From positions 62,001 to 126,000 of the forward strand of contig DEIB01000026.1 in NCBI GenBank assembly GCA_002352215.1: a DNA stretch of 64,000 nucleotides, written 5' to 3'. This stretch comes from Chthonomonas sp. UBA2785 (lineage in GTDB: Bacteria > Armatimonadota > Fimbriimonadia > Fimbriimonadales > Fimbriimonadaceae). The notes below the pieces were generated by a model. That model was not told the origin of the DNA. It saw only the letters and a list, made by a program, of their open reading frames with translations, and searched no databases. A program made the position numbers and the translations under genes. Positions 44,037-52,797 of this stretch are shown in pieces. The stretch's first letter is position 1. Each line of letters begins with the position of its first letter.

Positions 44037-44456
44037 ATGTCTGAACACGAAGCAGCAACTCACGGCCACGCGGATCATGGCCATGCCGACCACGGTCACG
44101 GTGACCATGGCCACCACGTCATCCCACAGGCCAAGCTCCTGCAAACCTTCTTCATTCTCATGGCGCTGATGATCGCCACCGTCGTTGCGGCCCGATTGCC
44201 GTACGAAGGCGGCATCAAGGGCATCCCGTCGGCCATTGCTTGGCTGGTGCTCCTCGGCATCGCTTTCTGGAAGGCGGGCCTCGTCGTCCAGATCTTTATG
44301 GGCGTCAAGTACAGCACCAAACTCACCAAGCTTTACGCCTACGGTGGCTTTGTGTGGGTGACGTTGCTTGGGGTGACCCTCTTCGACTACGCCACGCGGC
44401 AGCTGGAACCGGTACAGGGCTGGGAGCCCGTCGCCGAATCCGCCCTCCCGCGCTGA
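44037..44456 (+). CDS. coxD: Cytochrome c oxidase subunit IV (CoxD/CtaF-like)
   Basis: A 139-residue protein with three predicted helices after a His-rich N-terminus (repeated GHADHGHGDHGHH), a metal-binding-looking tail also seen in other bacterial subunit IV proteins. The helix motif KAGLVVQIFMGVKYS is typical of prokaryotic subunit IV. AAGGAG lies 12 nt upstream. It closes the operon. Confidence 0.9.
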   Translation: MSEHEAATHGHADHGHADHGHGDHGHHVIPQAKLLQTFFILMALMIATVVAARLPYEGGIKGIPSAIAWLVLLGIAFWKAGLVVQIFMGVKYSTKLTKLYAYGGFVWVTLLGVTLFDYATRQLEPVQGWEPVAESALPR

Positions 44457-44466
44457 GCTAGCGCGG
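44448..44466. terminator. Hairpin between convergent coxD and plsC
   Basis: CCGCGCT-GAGCT-AGCGCGG, a perfect 7-bp stem covering both stop codons. No T-tract on either side, so termination would be weak or factor-dependent. Confidence 0.4.
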
Positions 44467-45093
44467 CGAAAGCTGTTCGATCGCCCAGGCTTCCATCGCC
44501 TGGGCGATTTCTTGTTCATCACCCTCGGGGATCGTGATGGGCTCGCTCCATTTCACCGTCACCGGGCCTTTCCCTTTCTGAAACTTCTCAATCCCTGGCG
44601 GCACCACGTACTGTGTGCCGTCCACCCGTGCGGCAATTACTCGCGCCCCGGTCTTGCGGGCGAGCATAAACCACCCCGGCTGCAGGGGCAACAGTTGACC
44701 ATCTTCGCTGAGATTGCCTTCCGGGAAGAGGCAAACGCACTCACCCGCCTTCAGCAACATGAGCGCGTGGGCAAGAGCGCGACGGTCGCTGGCCCCCCGC
44801 TTCACGGGGAAGGCGCGCCACCACTTCACAAACTGCGTGATGCGATCGCCGCGTTCAAAGAGCTCGATCCCCGCCATAAAGTGAATGAGCCGCGGGCTCG
44901 CCAGTTGCACAGCCGGCGGGTCGAGATAGCTCAGGTGGTTGGCAATGATGAGGAGGGCGCCTTCGCGCGGCACTCGCTGGCGGCCGGACGTACGAAGTGG
45001 CCCCAGGAACAAGAGCAGTAGCTTCAGCGCCGCCCGGATGAACGGGAAGGCCAATCGCACGCTCAGCGGGTGGGCCAGGGATTCCTTGCTCAT
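44458..45093 (-). CDS. plsC: 1-acyl-sn-glycerol-3-phosphate acyltransferase
   Basis: A 211-residue membrane-associated acyltransferase. The catalytic NHLSYLD (NHxxxxD) at about residue 52 and the substrate-binding FPEGNLSEDG at about 122 identify the PlsC family, which makes phosphatidic acid. It is translated from ATG 45093 overlapping the MFS stop (ATGA), so it is the last gene of a three-gene leftward operon. Confidence 0.92.
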   Translation of the reverse strand: MSKESLAHPLSVRLAFPFIRAALKLLLLFLGPLRTSGRQRVPREGALLIIANHLSYLDPPAVQLASPRLIHFMAGIELFERGDRITQFVKWWRAFPVKRGASDRRALAHALMLLKAGECVCLFPEGNLSEDGQLLPLQPGWFMLARKTGARVIAARVDGTQYVVPPGIEKFQKGKGPVTVKWSEPITIPEGDEQEIAQAMEAWAIEQLSPR

Positions 45094-46337
45094 GCGGCCT
45101 CCACAGCGGGTTCCCCGGATTCTAGCCGTCTCGCCCGCAACAACGTAAGTACGGTGGGCAGCACCAGCCCCCCAGCGGCGGTGAGAGCCGCCCGCACTCC
45201 GGCCACGGCCGCGATGGTCGCCGAGATGGGGCCACCGAGAATCTCGCCGAATCCGTGGGCTTGGCTCTGGAACGAGAGAATCGTCGCCCGGACCTCGCTG
45301 GTGGCGTGCTGGTTGGTCCAGCTCTGAATGAGCGGCGTATCAATCCGGCGCAGCACCCGGCCCATCATCAAACCCACCACACCGATGGCAAAGTTCGGCG
45401 CCAGCGCAAAGAGCAACACCGAAGCCATCACTCCCATGTGCATCCAGGTCAAGACTCGCACAGTTCGTCGAGTGTCGTACACCACCCGCGCCCGGCGTAT
45501 ATAAACCGTTGCCCAGGCCGCTACCAGGGTGGGGATGCTGGCCAAAATCGCCATCCACACCACCGGCGGCAAGGTCACCGGGAAGCCCAGATTGTCATTG
45601 AGGTGGTTGGCAAACAGCCGGTCAAAGCCCTCACTGGCAATGCCGGTGAAGAACACCATCAGCATGATGGCCCCCAGGGCCGCCGAGCCCCGGGCAATGC
45701 GGAATCCGTTGCGCCCAGTGTCGACAAACTGCTTCCACGAGGCGCGCTCCCTCTCCGAAGCCCGGTGAAAGCCGCGCTCGGGCAGCAACAACATTGCCGC
45801 CCCCGCTAGCACCAAGAAGCAAACCCCCGAGGCGATGATCGGGGTCTGCAAGCCTTGTAGCCCAAACCCGGCACTCATCCAGATGCCAACAAACATCCCC
45901 AGCAGCCGGGCGGTGTTGCCCTGGGCAAAAACATCTCCAGCGTGCCGTTCCGGCGTCGGGCTATGGGGGATTTCATCGGCAATCCAGGCTTCCCGCGCCC
46001 CGCTGATAAAGGTCTCTCCTAGCCCCCACAGCACGGAACAGGCCACCACCACCCCAAACACTGGGAATAGTCCCTGGATCAGGAATCCCAACCCCAGGAT
46101 AAGGAGCCCAATAACAAAGGAAAGTCGGCGCGAAACGGTGTCGGCCACCATGCCCGTCGGTACCTCGCACAGCGTGATGGTGATCTCACTCACCGTCCCC
46201 ATCAGCACCAAGTGGGCTGGTTGCAACCCTGCCACGTTCTCTTGGAACAGCAAATACTGCGTCCAGGCCGTACTGTGGGCCATGCCCATCAGGGCGCAGA
46301 GGCCCACGTAGGCGGGGACGGCGGGGAGCTTCTTCAA
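45090..46337 (-). CDS. Major facilitator superfamily transporter
   Basis: A 415-residue protein with about 12 helices. The MFS loop 2-3 motif appears as TGMVADTVSRRLSF near residue 60. The substrate cannot be determined. The start is TTG 46337, 3 nt after the DUF885 stop, indicating coupled translation; its 3' end overlaps plsC. A drug- or lipid-exporting role would suit the neighbours but is speculation. Confidence 0.88.
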   Translation of the reverse strand: MKKLPAVPAYVGLCALMGMAHSTAWTQYLLFQENVAGLQPAHLVLMGTVSEITITLCEVPTGMVADTVSRRLSFVIGLLILGLGFLIQGLFPVFGVVVACSVLWGLGETFISGAREAWIADEIPHSPTPERHAGDVFAQGNTARLLGMFVGIWMSAGFGLQGLQTPIIASGVCFLVLAGAAMLLLPERGFHRASERERASWKQFVDTGRNGFRIARGSAALGAIMLMVFFTGIASEGFDRLFANHLNDNLGFPVTLPPVVWMAILASIPTLVAAWATVYIRRARVVYDTRRTVRVLTWMHMGVMASVLLFALAPNFAIGVVGLMMGRVLRRIDTPLIQSWTNQHATSEVRATILSFQSQAHGFGEILGGPISATIAAVAGVRAALTAAGGLVLPTVLTLLRARRLESGEPAVEAA

Positions 46338-46340
46338 TCG

Positions 46341-48077
46341 TTAGCCGCCGCGCGCCCCGAAAGTGTCCCCGACGGGACGCCCTTGATCGAACCGCCAATC
46401 CGCCCGGAAATCCTTCTCGATCTTCGCTCCACTCAACAACGCCCGCACCATCGCCCACGGCATGTTGTTGAGTTTCAAGATGGCGTCGTGGAAGTCGCGT
46501 TCGCTCATCCGGCCGGAGTCCACCAATTCGCGGCGAATGTCTTGCATCTGCACCGCCCCAATCATGTACGCCACTTGGTAGAGCGGCTGGTAGTCGCCAT
46601 TAAAGGAGCGACGCACTTCGCCTTCGGCCGTGGCGGGTTCGTGCCCGGCCACGTCAATCAGCATTCGCACGCACTCGTCTTCGGTCATCTGCCCGAGGTG
46701 GTACTTGAGCGAGAAAATGATGCGCACCGCCCGGTGGCGTCGCCAAAACAGAAAGCCGACACGGTCCTCAGGCGTAGTGATGAAACCCTGCTTGTAGAAC
46801 AAGAACTCCCAATAGAGCGCCCATCCTTCTGTCCAGAATGGGGTGCCTGTCACGCCACTTCTGTGAGTCGAGTGCCGTGAATTCATGAACTGCTGCAGGT
46901 GGTGGCCCGGGATGAGTTCGTGGTGAACCGTGGCGCGGGCGAAGTGGATGTTGTTGGCGCGCAGGCTCATCTCCTTCTGCGCGTGGGTCATGGTGTTTGT
47001 CGGGAAGCTGACCATGATCGTCTCGCCTCCCAGGAAGAAGGGGGCCACCAGCTGGCGTTCCGGGGGCATCATGTTCAGCCTCCAAGTCTCTTTGGCCAGT
47101 TCGGGGATGGTGACGAGGCTGTGCTTCTCCAGGTACTCCACTGCCTCGTTGGCCAGGTCCCACACCATTTGGGGTTGTTCGCCCGGGGCCACGTGGCGCT
47201 GCTTCACCAGTTCCATGGCCTCTTGCCACGTCTTCACGCCCATTTCCTGGGCGGCGCGGGCGAGTTCGGCGTCGCACCACGCTAGTTCTCGCTCGCCAAT
47301 GGCGATCAATTCTTGCGGCGTATAGGGGATGTATTCGCGGGCGAGGTCACGCTTCAGGGCCGCTTCTCCCACGGGGTCGCCCACAATGGCGGTGCCATCG
47401 GCATTGCGAAAAGCCGGCCACTTCGCCTCCATCAGCTCGCGGTGGCGGTTCAGGGCGGCCACTGCATCCTTGTTCGGGCGCTCCGTCCACCAGGTAAAGA
47501 GCGGGTCGTAACCCGCAAAGTGGTCGTACCAGTCGTCCAAGGCTCGGATCCCTTCGCCCAGTGCCATATAGGCGCGGCGGGCCACGGGTTCCGGCACATC
47601 GGCCAGGTTTCGGCTGGCCTCGCCGACGGCTTTGGTGAGTTCAGTCAGTCGATCCGCTGAGCCCGCACCGTTGGCCGTGCGCTTGCTAATGCGCTCCTCG
47701 TGGAAAGCACAAAGGTCATCCCAATAGGGGAGCAAGGCGCGGGCCTCTGCAAAGCGCTGCGCTCCGAATTCCAAGGATTCGCGTTCACTCCGCGCCCGGT
47801 CTCGCAACAGCACCCAATCCGCACGATCTTCGGCACCCATCGCCGCAAAATCCATGGCGCTAAGCTCGCGTTCAAAATCGCTATAGAACTTCACCATGCG
47901 TTCGTGGCGAATGCGGCTTTGAGGCAAGCGGAACGTGCGAAGGAGGGCACTCTGGTCGGCTTCGAACCGGATCATCACGGAGGGCATGACGGGGCTCGGT
48001 TGCGCAGCGGCCATGGACATGTACACCATGCTAGCACCAAGAATCGCAAGGGTAGGCCGAAGAATTTGGGTGGGCAT
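46341..48077 (-). CDS. Exported DUF885-family putative metallopeptidase
   Basis: A 578-residue protein with a signal peptide (LAILGASMVYMSMAAAQ). The DUF885 hallmark HHELIPGHHLQQFMNSRHS and the following TEGWALYWEFLFYKQGF are present; the HExxxxH arrangement and downstream Glu suggest a zinc peptidase. I moved the start from a longer frame to ATG 48077, which follows AGGAGA by 10-11 nt and begins the signal peptide. It is divergent from ftsE. Confidence 0.88.
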   Translation of the reverse strand: MPTQILRPTLAILGASMVYMSMAAAQPSPVMPSVMIRFEADQSALLRTFRLPQSRIRHERMVKFYSDFERELSAMDFAAMGAEDRADWVLLRDRARSERESLEFGAQRFAEARALLPYWDDLCAFHEERISKRTANGAGSADRLTELTKAVGEASRNLADVPEPVARRAYMALGEGIRALDDWYDHFAGYDPLFTWWTERPNKDAVAALNRHRELMEAKWPAFRNADGTAIVGDPVGEAALKRDLAREYIPYTPQELIAIGERELAWCDAELARAAQEMGVKTWQEAMELVKQRHVAPGEQPQMVWDLANEAVEYLEKHSLVTIPELAKETWRLNMMPPERQLVAPFFLGGETIMVSFPTNTMTHAQKEMSLRANNIHFARATVHHELIPGHHLQQFMNSRHSTHRSGVTGTPFWTEGWALYWEFLFYKQGFITTPEDRVGFLFWRRHRAVRIIFSLKYHLGQMTEDECVRMLIDVAGHEPATAEGEVRRSFNGDYQPLYQVAYMIGAVQMQDIRRELVDSGRMSERDFHDAILKLNNMPWAMVRALLSGAKIEKDFRADWRFDQGRPVGDTFGARGG

Positions 48078-48127
48078 CCGGGGTAGTTCTCCTCTGGGGG
48101 TCTGCAACCCCAGCCCGAAGCCGCAGG

Positions 48128-48133
48128 TACAGT
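48128..48133 (+). promoter_or_regulatory. -10-like box TACAGT of the ftsEX operon
   Basis: TACAGT lies 8 nt before ATG 48142, giving a leaderless or one-base leader transcript; the 64-bp gap also serves the divergent DUF885 gene. Confidence 0.5.
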
Positions 48134-48141
48134 GTTGACCT

Positions 48142-49008
48142 ATGTCCATGGCGAGGGCCGAAAACGGGCCGCCGCACTTGGCGTTTGACCGGGTGGAAGT
48201 TTACTACTCGGCGCTCGTTGCGGGGCTCAAAGGAGTCAGTCTTTCCGTCAATCGTGGCGAGTTCGTCTTCCTTTGCGGCCAAACCGGGTCGGGCAAGTCC
48301 ACCCTCCTTAAGCTCATCACCCGCGAGGTCCGGGAGACAAGCGGCAAGGTGTCCCTCTTGGGCCGAGATTTGGGCGAGCTGCCCGATCGCGAAATTCCTT
48401 ACCTGCGCCGCCAAATGGGCATCGTCCCCCAGGATTACGGGCTGTTGCCCAACAAGAAGGTCTGGGAAAACGTGGCCTATGCGATGCGGGCCGTAGATCG
48501 GAGCAAGCGCGAAGTCCGCCAACGCGTGCCGCAGATTTTGGAACAGGTGAACATCATGCACCGTGCGGATGCTTTTCCCTCCGAACTCAGTGGCGGTGAG
48601 CAACAGCGCGTCGCCATTGCCCGCGCCCTCATCAACGATCCGCCGCTTCTGATTGCCGACGAACCTACCGGTAACCTCGACCCCACCCACTCCGCCGAAA
48701 TCATGGCGCTGCTTTCCCGATTGAACGAGCAGGGGACCACGATCATCGTGGCCACCCACGATATTCCCATCGTCCAACGCTTGCAGCAGCGGGTGATAGA
48801 ACTTGAGTTCGGCGCGATTGTGGGCGACACCGCCGCCGGCGATACATGGTCCCCCAATATCTCCGCCGCCGAATACACCACCTTTGAAGAGAAGGAATCC
48901 GAATGGGCGACGGAGGGCGATGATTTTGAGATTTATCTCGACGAACCGCAGCCGGAACCAGTGGCCGAAGTGAGTGATACCGACGAGGAGGAAACCCCGC
49001 GTGCTTGA
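48142..49008 (+). CDS. ftsE: Cell-division ATP-binding protein FtsE
   Basis: A 288-residue ABC ATPase: Walker A GQTGSGKST, signature LSGGEQQRVAIARAL, Walker B LLIADEPTGNLD and the H-loop ATHDIP. Paired with FtsX, it transduces cell-division signals to murein hydrolysis. The core ends near residue 225, and a long acidic tail of about 60 residues (FEEKESEWATEGDDFEIYL region) extends beyond the usual length. Its end overlaps ftsX by 8 bp. Confidence 0.94.
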   Translation: MSMARAENGPPHLAFDRVEVYYSALVAGLKGVSLSVNRGEFVFLCGQTGSGKSTLLKLITREVRETSGKVSLLGRDLGELPDREIPYLRRQMGIVPQDYGLLPNKKVWENVAYAMRAVDRSKREVRQRVPQILEQVNIMHRADAFPSELSGGEQQRVAIARALINDPPLLIADEPTGNLDPTHSAEIMALLSRLNEQGTTIIVATHDIPIVQRLQQRVIELEFGAIVGDTAAGDTWSPNISAAEYTTFEEKESEWATEGDDFEIYLDEPQPEPVAEVSDTDEEETPRA

Positions 49009-49882
49009 CCGCATCGAATTCTTGCTTTCCGAAGCCTTTGTTTCCTTGGGCCGCAACAAATGGATGACCTTCGCGGCCGTCACCACCTGTGCCATGGCCC
49101 TCTTGATCCTCGGCGGGCTGGGCTTTGCCTATATCAAGATCGATCAGTTCGCGCAGTCGCTTCCTAGCAAATTCGAGATCAGTGTCTTCTTCCGCGACAA
49201 GGTGCCGGCCGATGACGCCAAGCGCGTAGTGGCCGAGACCCTGAAAATGGAAGGCGTAGACAACGTGCGATTCTTGCCCAAGGACGTGCAGTGGGAAGTG
49301 CTGAAAAAGGAGCAACCTGAACTGACCCAGGGCATCCCGAACCCGCTGCCCGACAGCATGCGGATCCGCCTCAAAGACCTCGCGGCCGCGCCGAACGTGG
49401 CCAAGGAACTGGCCAAGAAGCCCGAGATTGGCGGCGAGAACGTGAAGTACCTGGCCAAAGAGCAAGAGCTCTTGACGACCGCACTCGGGGCCGTGCGCCT
49501 GTTGGGTTTGGCGCTGGGCGGCCTCATGCTCATCACCAGTGGAGTTCTGATCTACAACGCAATTCGCCTGACCGTCGTGGCCCGGCGGCGCGAGCACCGC
49601 ATCATGCACCTCGTCGGCGCCAATCAAGCCACCGTCGCATTGCCTCTCCTTCTCGAGGGATTTGTACAAGGGTTGCTGGGCGGTCTGATCGCGTTTTTCG
49701 CATTCTGGGGTAGCTTTGCTGTCGTAAGGGCACTGATGATCAGTACCTTGCAAGTGGGAGGGACGGAAGTTTTTCCCATCACAAGCTCGCTGTTCGGCTT
49801 TGTGGCCGCCGGTGGAGTTTACGGGTTGATCTGTAGCCTGCTCGCAGTGCGCGGGAAGACCCTGAAAGGAGCCATTGGATGA
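49001..49882 (+). CDS. ftsX: Cell-division protein FtsX
   Basis: A 293-residue membrane protein with four helices: one near residue 30, then a large extracytoplasmic loop with KFEISVFF, and three helices at the C-terminus, including ALGAVRLLGLALGGLMLITS and the FtsX signature RRREHRIMHLVGA. It begins at GTG 49001 after GAGGAGG. Its end overlaps the M23 hydrolase gene (ATGA). Confidence 0.93.
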   Translation: MLDRIEFLLSEAFVSLGRNKWMTFAAVTTCAMALLILGGLGFAYIKIDQFAQSLPSKFEISVFFRDKVPADDAKRVVAETLKMEGVDNVRFLPKDVQWEVLKKEQPELTQGIPNPLPDSMRIRLKDLAAAPNVAKELAKKPEIGGENVKYLAKEQELLTTALGAVRLLGLALGGLMLITSGVLIYNAIRLTVVARRREHRIMHLVGANQATVALPLLLEGFVQGLLGGLIAFFAFWGSFAVVRALMISTLQVGGTEVFPITSSLFGFVAAGGVYGLICSLLAVRGKTLKGAIG

Positions 49883-51012
49883 AGACTTGGGGATCGTTCA
49901 TCGCAATCTTGGTCGCGCTCAGCGCCGTGATGGCCTTCGGCCAATCGCGAACCAGTACCACCGCGCTCAAGCAAGACCTGAAGAAGGTTGAAGCCAAGAA
50001 GAGTGAAGTGCGTTCGCGTCTCTTGCGAAAGCGCAAGGAAGCCGCAAAGTATTCGTGGGAAATTCGCTACGCCGACCAGTGGTCGGACCGCATGGACGAT
50101 CAACTCGCCAAGACGGCGAATGATCTCAACCGCCAAGTAAAGCGCCAAGCCACGCTGGAACTTGAGCTCCGCAAAGCCAATGCCGAACTCGCCAAACGCC
50201 GCGAGATGGTCAAAGTCCGGCTCCGCGCGATGTTCGTCAATGACGACCAGAACATGATCTCTGTCATCGTCGGTGCCCGTGATATGGGCGAAATCGCCGA
50301 GCGCCAAGGCGTGATGGAACGCATCATGGCCGCCGACCGCAAGCTCTTCAAAGAAACCTTGGAACTCCAACGCAAGGTGCAATCCATGAAGAAGGAGCAG
50401 GACGAGGTGGTGGCCGATATCAAGGTGCTGCGCGTTAAGCTCGCCGAAGAGAAGGAGCGACTGGAAGAAGCCAAGGCCAAGAAGCAGGCCATTCTTAAGG
50501 TCGTCAATGCCGATAAGGCCAAACTCCAGGCCGAATACGATGCCTTCGACGCCGAAAGCAACAAGATCGAATCCCGCCTCGCCGCTCTGACCAACACGCA
50601 ACGTTCTTCGGGCCGCTACGTGCCCTTCGCGGGGCGCTTCATTGTCCCCACCAGTGGTCGTCGATCAAGCGGCTATGGGATGCGCCGCCATCCGGTGTTG
50701 GGCACCACCCGCTTGCACGCGGGCATTGATATTGCCGCCCCCACGGGTACGGCCATTCGCGCTTCGGCCAGCGGCACCGTGGTCACGGCCTCCTCCATGC
50801 GCGGCTACGGCAACACCGTCATCATTGACCACGGCGGCGGATTCAGCACCCTTTACGGCCACTGCTCACGGCTCTTTGTTCGCGCTGGTCAACGTGTGAA
50901 CCAAGGCGATCGGATTGCGGCGGTGGGGTCAACGGGGCTAAGCACCGGGCCGCACCTGCACTTTGAAATCCGTGTCAACGGTCGCCCGGTGAACCCAGCG
51001 TCTTATCTCTAA
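49879..51012 (+). CDS. EnvC-like M23 peptidoglycan hydrolase activator
   Basis: A 377-residue exported protein: signal peptide (FIAILVALSAVMAFGQ), coiled coil over residues about 25-240 rich in Lys/Glu, and a C-terminal LytM/M23 domain with GYGMRRHPVLGTTRLHAGID and PHLHFEIR, so the zinc ligands (His, Asp, His) appear intact, unlike E. coli EnvC. Its position directly after ftsEX indicates that it is the murein hydrolase or activator controlled by FtsEX. Confidence 0.93.
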   Translation: MKTWGSFIAILVALSAVMAFGQSRTSTTALKQDLKKVEAKKSEVRSRLLRKRKEAAKYSWEIRYADQWSDRMDDQLAKTANDLNRQVKRQATLELELRKANAELAKRREMVKVRLRAMFVNDDQNMISVIVGARDMGEIAERQGVMERIMAADRKLFKETLELQRKVQSMKKEQDEVVADIKVLRVKLAEEKERLEEAKAKKQAILKVVNADKAKLQAEYDAFDAESNKIESRLAALTNTQRSSGRYVPFAGRFIVPTSGRRSSGYGMRRHPVLGTTRLHAGIDIAAPTGTAIRASASGTVVTASSMRGYGNTVIIDHGGGFSTLYGHCSRLFVRAGQRVNQGDRIAAVGSTGLSTGPHLHFEIRVNGRPVNPASYL

Positions 51013-51052
51013 GTCCTAACTCTAAGTTCGGCGCAACGCGGGCTCCATCGGC

Positions 51053-51058
51053 TAAACT
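51053..51058 (+). promoter_or_regulatory. -10-like box TAAACT of efp
   Basis: TAAACT 29 nt before the GTG start; here the mRNA would have a leader of about 22 nt with a GAGG ribosome binding site at 51072. Confidence 0.4.
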
Positions 51059-51087
51059 ACGGTTTCTTACCGAGGTTGACTGACAGA

Positions 51088-51660
51088 GTGGCGATTGATA
51101 CGAGCGATTTTAAGAACGGCATTGCGATGATTGTGGACGGAGAGATCTGTCAGATCGTGGAGTTCCAGCACGTCAAGCCGGGCAAAGGGGGAGCCTTCGT
51201 TCGCACCAAGCTTCGTCGTCTCAAATCTGGGGCGACCATCGAAAAGACCTTCCGCTCGGGCGAAAAGTTTGAAGATGTGTTCCTGGAGCGCGTGAAGTTC
51301 CAATACTTGATGCGCACGGGTGACAGCCTCACTTTCATGGACCTCGACTCTTATGAGCAGGTGGAAGTGCCGGTGGCCATGCTGGGCGACCAAGCGGACT
51401 TCCTCAAGGACGATATGGAAGTGCTGGCCCTGACGGCCAACGGTGAAGTGCTGGGCTACGAAGTGCCGGCCTTTGGCGAGTACGAAGTGACCCAAACCGA
51501 CCCGGGCGTGCGCGGCGACACGGTGAGCGGTGGCGCCACCAAGCCGGCCACGCTGGAAAGCGGCGCGGTAATCCAGGTGCCGTTCCACATCAACATTGGT
51601 GACGTTTTGAAGGTAGATACCCGTACTGGTTCTTATCTCGAACGCGTCTCTAAGAAGTAA
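51088..51660 (+). CDS. efp: Translation elongation factor P
   Basis: A 190-residue three-domain protein that relieves ribosome stalling at proline runs. The N-terminal MAIDTSDFKNG and the loop HVKPGKGGAF, with Lys33 at the tip where EF-P is modified, are intact; no modification enzyme is encoded nearby. I chose GTG 51088 because EF-P normally begins just before the TxDFKNG element; TTG 51076 would add four residues. The family length matches. Confidence 0.96.
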   Translation: MAIDTSDFKNGIAMIVDGEICQIVEFQHVKPGKGGAFVRTKLRRLKSGATIEKTFRSGEKFEDVFLERVKFQYLMRTGDSLTFMDLDSYEQVEVPVAMLGDQADFLKDDMEVLALTANGEVLGYEVPAFGEYEVTQTDPGVRGDTVSGGATKPATLESGAVIQVPFHINIGDVLKVDTRTGSYLERVSKK

Positions 51661-51687
51661 CCGACCGTTCGGACCACCCCGGTAGCC

Positions 51688-52797
51688 ATGAAGCCAGATC
51701 GAGGACGAGACATCCGAGAAGGGTTCCTAGGAGCCCTTGATAACTTTGCCCGCTTTGTTCTGTACGTGGGCTTGGCGGCCTTTGCCATCGGCACGGGTTT
51801 TCTCATCATGAGTTACTTCGGCTCGGGCTCGCAGCCCGAAGCCGCCATTGACGCCAATATCAATCGGTTCTTGCCGATCGGCATGCTGGGGGCCATCGCG
51901 GTCGCCGTAGCCGGTTGCTGGATCATGCTGGAGGAGGAAACGGCCGGCGTGATTACCGCCATTGTGGGCGGGCTGCTGATGTTTGCTCCTGCGGTGTTCC
52001 CGCAGATGGGCGGACCGACTGGTGACGTGAGCAACCGCGTCCTCAACGCGATTTCGCAGATCGGCATGCCGATCCTTGGCGCCGGGATCTTCCTGATTGT
52101 CTGGGATATGGGCAGCCGGGTCCGGACCCGCGCCCGTGAGGGCGCGCGCGCCGATAAGCTCAAACTTGGCCAAGGGCTGAAGGAAGAGCGGGATTATCAG
52201 AACGTCTTCCTCGGCAAGTGCTGGCAACTCCCTTACTGCCGTAAGTTCATTCGAGAGCAGTGCCCCATTTTCCACGCGAAGACCACCTGCTGGAAGGAAC
52301 GCGCGGGATGCATGTGCGAGGAATCCGTGATCTCCAACGCGATGAAGGGCAAGAACGAGGAACCCCAGGATCCGGATCTGGTGGCCTCGGGCAAAGTGGT
52401 GGCTTCGGGTCCGAAACTGACGAAGGAGCAACTGCTTTCGGGCAAGTACATCCCGCAAAACAATCGCCTGACGCCCAAGCAGAAAGCCGAACGCTGCAAG
52501 CAGTGCGTCATCTACAACGAGCACCTCAAGCACCAGTTTAAGGTGGCGATGCCGGTGTGGATGATCGTGGTGGCGGCGGTGTATCTGCTCATGCGCGAAC
52601 CGCTGGCCCAGGGGATGAAGAACCTGTTGCTGGGAGCAGAGCGTTCGGTGCGCTCGGCCACGTTCGATGCCTCACGCCAATCGGCGCTCGACGGCTCCAT
52701 CCCGTTCCACGAAATCGCGCTCATCGCAGTCGTCATCATGGTGTTCGCGTACGGGGTTCGCTTCATTGAATTCACGTTCTTCTCGCACCGAAGCTGA
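51688..52797 (+). CDS. Six-helix membrane protein with a two-CW-like cysteine cluster
   Basis: A 369-residue protein. Four helices lie in residues about 20-150, two at the C-terminus (about 280-300 and 340-362). Between them is a soluble loop with eight cysteines: CWQLPYC, QCP, TCW, GCMC and CKQC. The order C-W..C, CP, C-W, C..C, CxxC resembles the two-CW cysteine motif of some signalling proteins, probably binding zinc or an Fe-S cluster. The loop faces the cytoplasm if the usual topology rules hold. A redox or metal sensor is possible. It shares its strand with efp and overlaps the start of the RtcA-like gene. Confidence 0.75.
   Translation: MKPDRGRDIREGFLGALDNFARFVLYVGLAAFAIGTGFLIMSYFGSGSQPEAAIDANINRFLPIGMLGAIAVAVAGCWIMLEEETAGVITAIVGGLLMFAPAVFPQMGGPTGDVSNRVLNAISQIGMPILGAGIFLIVWDMGSRVRTRAREGARADKLKLGQGLKEERDYQNVFLGKCWQLPYCRKFIREQCPIFHAKTTCWKERAGCMCEESVISNAMKGKNEEPQDPDLVASGKVVASGPKLTKEQLLSGKYIPQNNRLTPKQKAERCKQCVIYNEHLKHQFKVAMPVWMIVVAAVYLLMREPLAQGMKNLLLGAERSVRSATFDASRQSALDGSIPFHEIALIAVVIMVFAYGVRFIEFTFFSHRS

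Noticed and set aside
52667..52765. N-terminal extension of the RtcA-like protein
   Set aside because: The additional residues are a Ser/Arg-rich shadow of the upstream gene; TTG 52766 gives the family-length protein.
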